Below the pieces are notes generated by a model. It saw nothing but the letters and a program-made list of their open reading frames with translations. It searched no databases and was not told the origin of the DNA. From assembly GCA_910585355.1 (NCBI GenBank), contig CAJUDN010000087.1, forward strand, positions 1 through 8,396: 8,396 nucleotides of DNA. Reading direction: 5' to 3'. Both the position numbers and the translations under genes were made by a program. This DNA is from an uncultured Lachnospiraceae bacterium (lineage in GTDB: Bacteria; Bacillota_A; Clostridia; Lachnospirales; Lachnospiraceae). Positions within the stretch are counted from its first letter, which is position 1. Each line of letters starts with the position of its first letter. This document shows, one piece after another, positions 1 to 6,698 of the stretch.

Positions 1-645
1 TTGATTTTTGGCGGCGACGGATGGGCTTACGATATCGGATTCAATGGTGTTGACCATGTTCTTGCAAGCGGCAAGGATATTAACATTATGGTATTCAACA
101 CGGAGGTTTACTCCAATACAGGCGGACAGTCCTCCAAGGCGACGCCGACCGGAGCTGTGGCTCAGTTCGCAGCAGGCGGTAAAGAAGTGAAGCAGAAGGA
201 TCTTGCGGCAATTGCAATGAGCTATGGTTATGTATATGTTGCTCAGATTTCCATGGGCGCTGACATGAACCAGACCATCAAGGCAATCGCAGAGGCAGAG
301 GCTTATCCGGGTCCGTCCCTGATCATCGCTTACGCTCCGTGTATCAACCACGGTATTAAGAAAGGTATGGCGAAGGCCCAGACAGAAGAGAAGCTGGCAG
401 TACAGTCCGGTTACTGGAACATCTTCCGTTACAACCCGGCTGCTGAGAAGAAGTTCACTCTTGACTGCAAGCCTGCGACTGTTTCCTATCAGGATTTCAT
501 CGGCGGAGAGGTTCGTTACACATCTCTGGCTCTGAAGAATCCGGAAAGAGCAAAAGCGTTGTTCGCACAGGCAGAACAGAACGCAAAGGATAAGTACGCT
601 CACTTAGAGAAGCTGGTTGGTTTGTACGACGACAGCGAGAACTAG
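1..645 (+). CDS. nifJ: Pyruvate:ferredoxin (flavodoxin) oxidoreductase, C-terminal part (5' end outside window)
   Basis: This is the C-terminal 214 residues of the homodimeric enzyme that decarboxylates pyruvate to acetyl-CoA and CO2 and reduces ferredoxin or flavodoxin in the cytoplasm of anaerobes. The thiamine pyrophosphate/Mg binding region is visible: GDGWAYDIG at fragment residues 5-13 and NTEVYSNTGGQ at 33-43. The conserved Cys in APCINHG (residue 114) matches the cysteine that, in the characterised Desulfovibrio enzyme, supplies the last ligand of the cluster next to TPP. The full protein is normally about 1,170-1,200 residues, so roughly 80% lies left of the window. The TTG at base 1 is an internal codon, not a start. 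Codon use looks strongly biased, as expected for a highly expressed central-metabolism gene. The fragment ends cleanly at TAG with no frameshift. Family assignment is very secure; the symbol nifJ (also por) is conventional. Confidence 0.97.
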   Translation: MIFGGDGWAYDIGFNGVDHVLASGKDINIMVFNTEVYSNTGGQSSKATPTGAVAQFAAGGKEVKQKDLAAIAMSYGYVYVAQISMGADMNQTIKAIAEAEAYPGPSLIIAYAPCINHGIKKGMAKAQTEEKLAVQSGYWNIFRYNPAAEKKFTLDCKPATVSYQDFIGGEVRYTSLALKNPERAKALFAQAEQNAKDKYAHLEKLVGLYDDSEN

Positions 646-696
646 TGCAAGGCTCTAGTGTACTGACGCATTTGTTTTCAGTCAAATGACGCAGAA

Positions 697-778
697 TGAA
701 TTTTCGGCCTGCAAGGCGGCCGAACGGGGCGGTGCAGCGGTATCGCTACACGAAGCCAGTGCGGCAGGTGAAAATTCA
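697..778. repeat. Nested inverted-repeat block (possible structured RNA or small dispersed repeat)
   Basis: Outer arms TGAATTTTC (697-705) and GAAAATTCA (770-778) are a perfect 9-bp inverted repeat. Just inside, CCTGC (708-712) pairs with GCAGG (764-768). An internal hairpin is formed by GTGCAGCG (732-739) and CGCTACAC (744-751) with one mismatch and a four-base loop. A competing hairpin, TTCGGCC (703-709) with GGCCGAA (718-724), would exclude part of the outer stem. The block lies in the 3' untranslated region of the oxidoreductase gene. It could be a transcript-end structure, a small palindromic repeat family or a MITE-like relic. No target-site duplication is seen. Confidence 0.5.
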
Positions 779-842
779 GGCAGGTCATTCGGCGGAGTGT
801 AAACGTGTCATAGCGCCAGTAAGTACGTCATATGTTTTTACA

Positions 843-873
843 AGGGAGCGGCTCGGTTTTCCGGCCGCTCCTT
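843..873 (+). terminator. Terminator-like GC-rich hairpin
   Basis: GGAGCGGC (845-852) pairs perfectly with GCCGCTCC (864-871). A G-U and an A-T pair extend it outward to 843-873, and CGG/CCG pairs extend it inward around a TTTT loop. Only two T residues follow directly (then ATATA), so the U-tract is poor. It probably ends or protects oxidoreductase mRNA about 200 bases beyond the stop codon. Confidence 0.6.
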
Positions 874-972
874 ATATACGCACGGGGCCGGAAGAAAAAC
901 AGCTGCGAACACAACAAGGCCTCAGGTGCAGCGGGAGGAGAAAAGAACTTCCCTCTGCCCGATTGGTGTTAC

Positions 973-978
973 AGGGAG
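973..978 (+). promoter_or_regulatory. Ribosome binding site fixing the start of the zinc-ribbon/LRR gene
   Basis: AGGGAG ends 7 bases before ATG 986. Two other in-frame candidates are less likely: GTG 926 has no such site, and ATG 980 would sit almost on top of this one. The protein therefore begins MKITELRCPACN. Confidence 0.75.
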
Positions 979-985
979 AATGCTT

Positions 986-2878
986 ATGAAAATTACAGAA
1001 CTGCGTTGCCCGGCGTGCAACGGCACCATGAAAATTGATCAAAACAATCCCAATATTGCGGTCTGCGAATACTGTCACAGCAAATATGTGCTGGAAAGGG
1101 AAGGCGACGACGCCAGAATCAACGGCGCCGCATCGAATCAGGAACGTGTGACACCGCCTGCCGCGCCTGCAGCGGATGAGGGAAAAGAAAGGGCGAAAGG
1201 CATATTGGCTGCGGCGGCAATGGCTCTTTTTCTTCTATGCGGAGTCACTGTTTCTGTACTTAGCCGTTCCGCGCCGGAGGAGAAAGCGCCCCCCCTTCCT
1301 TCTATGACGGGAAGCGTACCGGCAGTTTTGGAAAACGCCGTGACTGAAAAGGAACCGGAGTTTTCCGGAATTATAGCAGATGGGGCAGAGGTGGTATTTG
1401 GAAAACCTGCAGATCAGATTTCCGATTCGGAGTTTGCTTCCATTCGATGGATTTGTGTTCGCTTTGCCAATGGCGGGAACGATATCTGCGTGGATTACAG
1501 TAGGGAAAATCCAGCAGAGAATCCAGAAGCGGAGGTGGAATCTGTCTATTTTGACCGGAGCGGGGCGGATATGGATTTTAAGGCCCTGAGACATTTTTCG
1601 GGTCTTCAAAAACTGGAAGTGATGAATTATCTGCCGGACGGAAGCCTGGAAGGATTGAATCTGGAAAGTCTTTCCTGCTATGCGAAGAGCCCCGAGTCCC
1701 TGCATGAGGTTTTGGGCTCCTGCGAAACCCTTAAGGAACTGGAAATTTCCGCCGGAATCGAAAGCCTTGACGGGTTAGAGCTGTTTCCGTCAGTGGAAAC
1801 TTTGGCTGTGGACGGATACCATCTCACGGATATTAGTGAACTGGCTGCCGCGAAAAACCTGAAAAATCTGATTTTGGAGAACTGTGATGAGGTGAAAGAC
1901 TTTTCAGTTCTTTCGGTGATGAACTGGCTGGAGGGGATATCCGTGGAATCGGAGAATTTAAAGGCTCTTACCTTTCTTTCCAATATGCCGGAATTAAAGA
2001 GTCTGGGGCTTTATGACGGGGGAATGATTAACCTTTCCGGCCTTTCTGAGCGGGCGGAAACGCTTACGTCCCTCGCCATTGATTCCTGCGACGAGTTAAA
2101 GGACTGCAGCGAAATTTCCTCCCTTTCCCACCTTACAAAACTTACACTGGAAGTTCCCTATAACTGCAGCCAGCCGGATCTTTCCGGTCTTACAGGTATG
2201 GAAGAGCTTACGATATCCGGTTTCGACAGTGTTTCGTTTCTGGCGTCCATGCCGTCCTTAAAAAAGCTTTCTTTAAACTCTGTGGCCGTAGATGACGGGA
2301 GCGTATTTAAAAAACTCACAAGTCTTACAGATCTTAAATGTTCTTCCTTTTCGGGGAGTCTCGATAATCTGGAGTTCATTGCGGGTCTGCCAGCTTTAAA
2401 ACGGCTGGATTTGACAGGGGCGTCCACTTATTATGATATTTCTTCCCTGTTTAATATCGGTACACTGGAAAGATTTACCTTAAACGGTATGGAATGTGAA
2501 ATTAATTTTGATAAGCTTCAGAGCAATCCGTCGTTGAAGGAGCTTCGCATGGACGGTATCAAGCTTTACAAAAATGTGAAGGTGGACGGCGGAGGCGGAA
2601 TCCTTTATGTGGACTGGGATGATGTAATTTTGGATGAACACACGGCATTTCTTTCCAATTATCCCAATTTAGAGACCTTGTCCGTTGCTGACAATGAGTT
2701 GACGCAGGCGGAGTTTGCGGCCGGTCTGGGAAATTTGAAGGTTCTGGACATCAGCGAAAACTATATCACGGACATAAAGCCTTTAACGGGAGCGGTCTCC
2801 TTAAGAAGTTTAAATCTTACGGGAAATCCGGTGGACAACACCAGAGTGTTGGGTGAAAAGGTACATATCATTCAGTAA
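986..2878 (+). CDS. Zinc ribbon - single TM - leucine-rich-repeat protein
   Basis: A 630-residue protein with three visible parts. Residues 8-30 form a zinc ribbon with Cys pairs 8/11 (CPAC) and 27/30 (CEYC). Residues about 72-92 are one hydrophobic membrane segment preceded by basic residues (KERAK), which predicts a cytoplasmic N-terminus and an outside C-terminus. After an acidic/proline linker and a non-repeat region, residues about 197 to the end are irregular leucine-rich repeats of roughly 20-25 residues. The last ones are the clearest (LKVLDISENYITDIKPL, then LRSLNLTGNPV) and resemble the SDS22/internalin-like class. There is no LPXTG anchor or catalytic motif. The role is unknown; LRR ectodomains usually bind proteins or wall ligands, and the ribbon could relay or assemble inside the cell. 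The gene appears to stand alone between two terminator regions. A C7 run sits at the membrane/ectodomain junction. Architecture is secure; function is not assigned. Confidence 0.9.
   Translation: MKITELRCPACNGTMKIDQNNPNIAVCEYCHSKYVLEREGDDARINGAASNQERVTPPAAPAADEGKERAKGILAAAAMALFLLCGVTVSVLSRSAPEEKAPPLPSMTGSVPAVLENAVTEKEPEFSGIIADGAEVVFGKPADQISDSEFASIRWICVRFANGGNDICVDYSRENPAENPEAEVESVYFDRSGADMDFKALRHFSGLQKLEVMNYLPDGSLEGLNLESLSCYAKSPESLHEVLGSCETLKELEISAGIESLDGLELFPSVETLAVDGYHLTDISELAAAKNLKNLILENCDEVKDFSVLSVMNWLEGISVESENLKALTFLSNMPELKSLGLYDGGMINLSGLSERAETLTSLAIDSCDELKDCSEISSLSHLTKLTLEVPYNCSQPDLSGLTGMEELTISGFDSVSFLASMPSLKKLSLNSVAVDDGSVFKKLTSLTDLKCSSFSGSLDNLEFIAGLPALKRLDLTGASTYYDISSLFNIGTLERFTLNGMECEINFDKLQSNPSLKELRMDGIKLYKNVKVDGGGGILYVDWDDVILDEHTAFLSNYPNLETLSVADNELTQAEFAAGLGNLKVLDISENYITDIKPLTGAVSLRSLNLTGNPVDNTRVLGEKVHIIQ
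1289..1295 (+). repeat. Homopolymeric C7 tract inside the coding region
   Basis: Seven consecutive C residues encode the Ala-Pro-Pro-Leu linker at about residues 101-104, ten residues after the membrane segment of the zinc-ribbon/LRR protein. It is the longest C or G run I noticed in the window. Slippage here would keep the ribbon and membrane segment but remove the whole ectodomain. Phase variation is an inference; the tract is short for a contingency locus. Confidence 0.6.
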
Positions 2879-2905
2879 GGATGCTTTGTCCCTGTTATGA
2901 TACTG

Positions 2906-2941
2906 GCGCCCGGTCAATCATCAAAGTGGTTGACCGGGCGC
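2906..2941 (+). terminator. Long GC-rich hairpin after the LRR gene (no U-tract)
   Basis: GCGCCCGGTCAA (2906-2917) pairs perfectly over 12 bp with TTGACCGGGCGC (2930-2941). Four more pairs, two of them G-U, close it on a CAAA loop at 2922-2925. The hairpin begins 27 bases after the TAA of the LRR gene. GAACAGTGA rather than a T run follows it. It may be a mRNA 3'-end protector acting with the true terminator at 2970-3012, a U-tract-independent terminator, or a DNA-level palindrome. Confidence 0.7.
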
Positions 2942-2969
2942 GAACAGTGACGTAAGAATATCGTAAGAG

Positions 2970-3012
2970 AAAAGACCCTGTATGTTCCTTGACAGTACGG
3001 GGGCTTTTTTTT
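2970..3012 (+). terminator. Rho-independent terminator overlapping the next promoter
   Basis: AAAAG (2970-2974) and CCCTGTA (2976-2982) pair with TACGGGG (2996-3002) and CTTTT (3004-3008), with one G-U pair and one A/G mismatch at 2975/3003. The loop is 2983-2995. An unbroken T8 run covers 3005-3012. It ends transcripts coming from the LRR gene. Its loop, right arm and U-tract are also the -35 box, spacer and first base of the -10 box of the GntR operon promoter. Confidence 0.8.
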
Positions 3013-3017
3013 ATACT
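2989..3017 (+). promoter_or_regulatory. Consensus sigma-A-type promoter of the GntR-ABC operon
   Basis: A perfect -35 TTGACA (2989-2994) and -10 TATACT (3012-3017) are separated by 17 bp. Transcription should begin near 3024, giving a leader of about 50 bases and placing the palindrome at 3021-3041 over the start site. The spacer is unusual in holding a G5 run and T8. Confidence 0.85.
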
Positions 3018-3020
3018 TAC

Positions 3021-3041
3021 TGTATTAAGAGTGTTAATACA
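3021..3041. promoter_or_regulatory. Perfect palindromic operator candidate at the transcription start
   Basis: TGTATTAA (3021-3028) and TTAATACA (3034-3041) form a perfect 8-bp inverted repeat with a 5-base spacer, beginning 3 bases after the -10 box. A looser outer pair, TATACT (3012-3017) with AGTATA (3048-3053), flanks it. Position and symmetry fit an autorepression site for the dimeric GntR/YtrA-type protein encoded 32 bases downstream. The assignment of the protein to this site is inferred. Confidence 0.7.
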
Positions 3042-3072
3042 CTTGAGAGTATACAGGGAAAGGAGGCCGGCA

Positions 3073-3462
3073 ATGATTATTTTGGATTACAAAGACCGTC
3101 GTCCCATTTATGAGCAGGTCATAGAAAAGATGGAGGAGTTAATGCTCCTTGGGGTCCTGGGGGAAAATGAGCCGCTGCCGTCCGTACGGAATCTGGCTAT
3201 GGATTTGTCCATCAATCCCAATACCATCCAGAGGGCTTATACGGAATTGGAGAGACAGGGATATATTTACACAGTAAAAGGGAAGGGAAGCTTTGTGGCA
3301 GAAAATAGTGTGATGAAAGAAAACAAAAAGAAAGAGCTGCTGATTCAGGTCAGTGAAGTGATTGATGAGGCTATTCGACTTGGGATTTCAGACGAAGAAA
3401 TTAAAAAGATGCTGGAAATCCAGTACAGGGCAGCGAAACGAATGGGAGGTGAAGAGACTTGA
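3073..3462 (+). CDS. GntR-family transcriptional regulator, YtrA subfamily
   Basis: A 129-residue DNA-binding repressor candidate. Residues about 10-76 form the GntR winged helix-turn-helix: PIYEQV at 11-16, LPSVRNLAMDLSINPNTIQR at 35-54, and the wing with GKGSFV at 70-75. The short C-terminal tail (about 50 residues, helical, ending in EIKKML and KRMGGEET) is too small for a FadR/HutC ligand domain, which places it in the YtrA subfamily. Its members typically sit first in ABC transporter operons and repress them. I chose ATG 3073 because AGGAGG (3061-3066) lies 6 bases upstream and the family motif begins at once; in-frame codons further upstream run back into the promoter. The stop overlaps the next gene's TTG start by four bases. 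It is probably autoregulated through the palindrome at 3021-3041. The ligand or signal cannot be read from the sequence. Confidence 0.95.
   Translation: MIILDYKDRRPIYEQVIEKMEELMLLGVLGENEPLPSVRNLAMDLSINPNTIQRAYTELERQGYIYTVKGKGSFVAENSVMKENKKKELLIQVSEVIDEAIRLGISDEEIKKMLEIQYRAAKRMGGEET
3444..3449 (+). promoter_or_regulatory. Ribosome binding site supporting a TTG start
   Basis: GGGAGG ends 9 bases before TTG 3459, inside the last codons of the GntR gene. The first in-frame ATG of the ATPase is at residue 15, inside the conserved first strand of the fold and without a comparable site, so TTG is the better start. Confidence 0.75.
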
Positions 3463-4358
3463 TCGAGGCAAGGAATCTGACAAAAAAATTTGATACCATC
3501 ATGGCAGTGGACCACATTGACGCAAAAATCCGCGATGGCTGCGTATTTGGGCTGATTGGGACCAACGGAGCGGGAAAGAGCACATTTTTGCGTATGGCCA
3601 GCGGAGTACTGAAGCCTGATGAGGGCAGCATCCAGATTGACGGCGAAGACGTATACGAGAATACAAAGGTAAAAAGCCGCTTCTTCTATATTTCTGACGA
3701 CCAGTATTTCTTTGGAAACGGGACTCCGATGGAAATGATGAATTACTATAAAACAATTTATCCCCAGTTTGATGTTCCAAGGTTCCATCATTTTCTGGAA
3801 TCCTTTAGTCTGGACAAACGAAGAAAGATATCCACTTTCTCCAAGGGCATGAAAAAGCAGCTTTCCGTAATTCTTGGGCTTTGTGCCAATACAGACTATA
3901 TTTTCTGTGATGAGACCTTTGACGGATTGGATCCGGTGATGCGTCAGGCAGTGAAAAGCCTTTTTGCCAATGATATTGCGGAGCGGAACCTGACTCCTAT
4001 TATTGCTTCTCACAATTTAAGGGAGCTGGAGGACATCTGCGATCATGTGGGACTTCTCCACAAAGGCGGAATTCTTCTTTCCAAAGACCTGGATGATATG
4101 AAATTAAATATCCACAAGATCCAGTGTGTGCTCCGGCCGGGGACAGAGGCGGAGAAGCTGGAAGGTCTGGACATATTAAAGGTGGAGCACAGAGGAAGTC
4201 TCTCTACCATTACCGTGCGGGGGAAGCGGGAAGAAATCGAGGCTCACATGCACTCCTATGAGCCGATTTTCTTTGAGATGATTCCCTTATCTTTAGAGGA
4301 AATCTTTATCAGTGAAACGGAGGTGGCAGGCTATGACATCAAAAAACTTATTTTTTAG
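3459..4358 (+). CDS. ABC transporter ATP-binding protein (YtrB-like)
   Basis: A 299-residue cytoplasmic ATPase that should power the permease encoded next to it. All nucleotide-binding motifs are present in order: Walker A GTNGAGKST at residues 34-42, a Q-loop region around Gln82, the signature FSKGMKKQ at 127-134, Walker B YIFCDE at 147-152 with catalytic Glu152, D-loop GLDP at 156-159, and switch His185 in ASHNL. The signature is not LSGGQ, but S-K-G-M versions are common in ABC-2-type export ATPases, so this is not decay. About 100 residues follow the core as a C-terminal extension. The start is TTG, its T-T-G-A overlapping the regulator stop, so translation is probably coupled. The 3' end overlaps the permease start by 26 bases. 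The substrate is unknown. Related YtrA-linked systems respond to cell-wall-active peptides, but that role here is only an analogy. Confidence 0.95.
   Translation: MIEARNLTKKFDTIMAVDHIDAKIRDGCVFGLIGTNGAGKSTFLRMASGVLKPDEGSIQIDGEDVYENTKVKSRFFYISDDQYFFGNGTPMEMMNYYKTIYPQFDVPRFHHFLESFSLDKRRKISTFSKGMKKQLSVILGLCANTDYIFCDETFDGLDPVMRQAVKSLFANDIAERNLTPIIASHNLRELEDICDHVGLLHKGGILLSKDLDDMKLNIHKIQCVLRPGTEAEKLEGLDILKVEHRGSLSTITVRGKREEIEAHMHSYEPIFFEMIPLSLEEIFISETEVAGYDIKKLIF
4319..4324 (+). promoter_or_regulatory. Ribosome binding site fixing the permease start
   Basis: GGAGGT lies inside the ATPase gene and ends 8 bases before ATG 4333. The longer option, GTG 4312, has no such site, so the permease most likely begins MTSKNLFFRL. 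Confidence 0.75.
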
Positions 4359-6687
4359 GCTGGTAAAGGAGGACCTGAAAAGGAAAATCTGGGCTATAAG
4401 CCTTTCTTTTCTTCTATTCTTTTTCTGGATGCCGGTAGCGGCTGCTATGAAGATAAGTTCTTTAAAACAGAATCTGGAACGGTGGATTGCTGAGGGGCTC
4501 CTCTTCGGAGAAGGAATCACAGCGCAGATGCGGTATGAAACGAGGCTTATGGACCTGGTTCCGGAAATCCTGGGTTTTGAAAATCCTCTGGTTGCCATGA
4601 CCATTGGAATGGCGGCGATTGTTCTGGCCCTCACAGGCTTTATGTACCTGCATTCCAGAAAACAGATGGATTTTTATCACAGTATTCCGGTCCGCCGGGA
4701 AATAATTTTTGCAGTGAAGTACCTGGACGGGTTTCTCATTGTGGTATCCACATACTTGATAAACGTGATTTTTGCTCTGGGAATTTTTGCTGCCAACGGC
4801 GTGGGGCTTTCCACAACGGCGGCTCCCGCATTCCTTTCCATGTTCGTTCATATGACAGGCTTTTTGTTAATTTATGCTCTGATGTCCGTCGCCGTGGTGC
4901 TTACAGGAAACTTTTTTATTTCCATTCTGGGAGGTATTGTATTATTTTCCTATGTTCCGGCCTTCCTTATGCTGGTAGATAGCCTCATGTATCTGTTTTT
5001 CGCAACCGTCAACACAAGAGAACTTCCATTGGGAGAATGGATGGTTCACGGCTCTCCCATTGCCTATTACAGTTCACTGATTTCGGAGGGATACAGTCTG
5101 GATCCGGGAAAATATGGCGATGTGGCGGGGAGGGCCGCCGTGGCCCTTATTGTCGTCCTTTTGATGACTGCCGTGGCCCTGGTTCTTTATAAGCTCCGCC
5201 CGTCGGAATCTGCCGGTAAGGCCATGGCGTTTAAACATTCAAAGGCGCCAATCAAGATTCTTCTGGTGGTTCCGGTTACGATTTTTGCGGCCCTGCTGTT
5301 CTGGAATGTGTACTATTCCCTTCCATGGGCGGCGTTTGGTTTCCTCCTGGGACTGGTACTGTCCCATGGAATTATTGAGATCATTTACAATTTTGAGTTC
5401 AGAAAGCTCTTTGCCAATCCGGCGCAAATGGGGATATGCGCGGTTCTTTCTCTGGCGGTGATCGGTTTCTTCCGTTATGATGTGATCGGGTATGACCGAT
5501 ATCTTCCCCAAAAAGAGGATTTCCAGTCGGCTTCTATTTACGCTTACGGAATCAAGGACTGGAGCTGGTATGGTCTTCCCAGAAAGAGTGATGATGGCTA
5601 TTCCTGGAATTATATGGACGGCGCCGATTATACCGCAGGCAATATGAAGGTAACAGACTATGAACTGGTTCAGGCTGTTGCTGCGGCTGGGATTGAAAAT
5701 GCGAGGGTCAGCAGAGAGGACCAGATATTAAACCGCTGGACCGGCGCAAAAGAGACAGAATCCGGGTACTGGACTTCCCTGGAGGTAGGATACCACCTGA
5801 AAAACGGGAAAAAAATATACAGAACGTACAACGTGAACATGGCGGCTATGAGAGGGACCTTTGAGGCATTGTATGCAACGCCGGAATACAAAGAAGGGGT
5901 GTACCCGGTTCTTTCTTATAGTATAGATAACCTGGCAGGAATTTACGAAGCAAGGGACAGCGGAATAAAGAAAATTACCAGGGATCGGGAAACGATGCAG
6001 GAGATTCTTTTGGCGTATAAAGAGGAGCTTACGGCTTTAACTCTGGAAGAGCGTTCCAGAGAAACCCCCGTTACCTCGCTCAGATTTCTTACACTGGCGG
6101 AAGATGACTATCTTCAATATATTAGCGCCAGCCGCCATCCCAATTATGACGGGTATTTCTTTCTGGACGACATGAACCAGGTAAATTTCCTCCCGGTATA
6201 TCCGTCCTTTACAAAAACCATTAAACTTCTGGAAGAAAACGGAAGCGGTCTGGCGAAGGCGGTTTTCGCCGAAGATGTGGAGAGCATTACCATATACGCG
6301 GGCTACGATGAAGAAATGGATGCGTATGCTGCTCTGGACGGAGAAATTGTCTATGAACAGACCTATGACAGGGAGATCGGAAGGTATACCATTACACTTG
6401 AAAATGATGGTTCAGAAGAGACCATAAAAAAGATACAGGAAATTCTGGATTCTGTCGTGCTTTCCGACATGGCGCAGATGAATGGCCTCCAGCCCTATGA
6501 CAACAGCTTTTCGGTCCGCATTCTGCTGCGGAATGAGACGATGGGCACAGTTTCTTCGAAGGAGGCCTTCGGGAACTATGTTTTCCGGTACGGGGAGGTT
6601 CCGGAGTTTATCCGGACGGCGACCGGATACGACCCGGTGGAATCCTCTTGGAGAGATATTAATTATGGCCTGGACGGACAGCCGTAA
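4333..6687 (+). CDS. ABC-2-like permease with large extracytoplasmic C-terminal domain
   Basis: A 784-residue membrane protein. Residues 1 to about 388 carry roughly nine hydrophobic segments, near 19-39, 86-106, 130-153, 165-190, 195-225, 268-288, 305-325, 328-346 and 365-385. Between the second and third lies SRKQMDFYHSIPVRR (108-122), a motif I recognise from permeases of YtrA-type operons and a likely ATPase coupling loop. The last ~395 residues have no membrane segment, are rich in Tyr, Asp and Glu, and should lie outside the cell. The protein is larger than an ordinary ABC-2 permease, and only one permease gene is present, so it probably acts as a homodimer. It resembles the family annotated in Clostridia with a DUF6449 domain, but I name that from memory and with caution. 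It is translationally coupled to the ATPase. No terminator separates it from the next gene apart from the inverted repeat at 6709-6786. Substrate unknown. Confidence 0.9.
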   Translation: MTSKNLFFRLVKEDLKRKIWAISLSFLLFFFWMPVAAAMKISSLKQNLERWIAEGLLFGEGITAQMRYETRLMDLVPEILGFENPLVAMTIGMAAIVLALTGFMYLHSRKQMDFYHSIPVRREIIFAVKYLDGFLIVVSTYLINVIFALGIFAANGVGLSTTAAPAFLSMFVHMTGFLLIYALMSVAVVLTGNFFISILGGIVLFSYVPAFLMLVDSLMYLFFATVNTRELPLGEWMVHGSPIAYYSSLISEGYSLDPGKYGDVAGRAAVALIVVLLMTAVALVLYKLRPSESAGKAMAFKHSKAPIKILLVVPVTIFAALLFWNVYYSLPWAAFGFLLGLVLSHGIIEIIYNFEFRKLFANPAQMGICAVLSLAVIGFFRYDVIGYDRYLPQKEDFQSASIYAYGIKDWSWYGLPRKSDDGYSWNYMDGADYTAGNMKVTDYELVQAVAAAGIENARVSREDQILNRWTGAKETESGYWTSLEVGYHLKNGKKIYRTYNVNMAAMRGTFEALYATPEYKEGVYPVLSYSIDNLAGIYEARDSGIKKITRDRETMQEILLAYKEELTALTLEERSRETPVTSLRFLTLAEDDYLQYISASRHPNYDGYFFLDDMNQVNFLPVYPSFTKTIKLLEENGSGLAKAVFAEDVESITIYAGYDEEMDAYAALDGEIVYEQTYDREIGRYTITLENDGSEETIKKIQEILDSVVLSDMAQMNGLQPYDNSFSVRILLRNETMGTVSSKEAFGNYVFRYGEVPEFIRTATGYDPVESSWRDINYGLDGQP

Positions 6688-6698
6688 AAGCATATGCA

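Larger units (their letters stand above)
646..985. other. Gene-free stretch between the oxidoreductase gene and the zinc-ribbon/LRR gene
   Basis: These 340 bases hold no convincing gene; the open frames in them lack ribosome binding sites and look like no known protein. They contain a weak hairpin (CATTTG 669-674 with CAAATG 683-688), a foldable inverted-repeat block at 697-778, a GC-rich terminator-like hairpin at 843-873, and the ribosome binding site of the next gene at 973-978. I found no convincing -35/-10 pair for the downstream gene, although an AT-rich TTATATA follows the hairpin at 872-878. A purine-rich GGGAGGAG near 933-940 resembles a ribosome binding site but has no suitably spaced start codon. 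Confidence 0.6.

Noticed and set aside
127..134. Signature motif FSKGM of the ATPase (residues 127-131; base range 3837-3851) as a sign of decay
   Set aside because: S-K-G-M signatures are usual in ABC-2-type export ATPases, and Walker A, Walker B and the His switch are intact. The start/end given here are residue numbers.
642..660. CTAGTG direct repeat (642-647 and 655-660) as an attachment or insertion site
   Set aside because: Only six bases, no partner element, and expected by chance.
697..778. Insertion sequence or CRISPR repeat
   Set aside because: No transposase, no target-site duplication, and no regular spacer-repeat pattern; only one copy is visible.
926..985. GTG 926 or ATG 980 as start of the zinc-ribbon/LRR gene
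   Set aside because: The extra residues are not zinc-ribbon-like, GTG 926 lacks a spaced ribosome binding site, and ATG 980 is too close to AGGGAG 973-978.
696..989. 97-residue plus-strand open frame in the gap after the oxidoreductase
   Set aside because: Arg-rich composition, no ribosome binding site, and it runs across the inverted-repeat block and the terminator hairpin.
3345..4013. 222-residue open frame on the minus strand
   Set aside because: It lies antisense to the GntR and ATPase genes, which carry all family motifs, and its product looks like no known protein.
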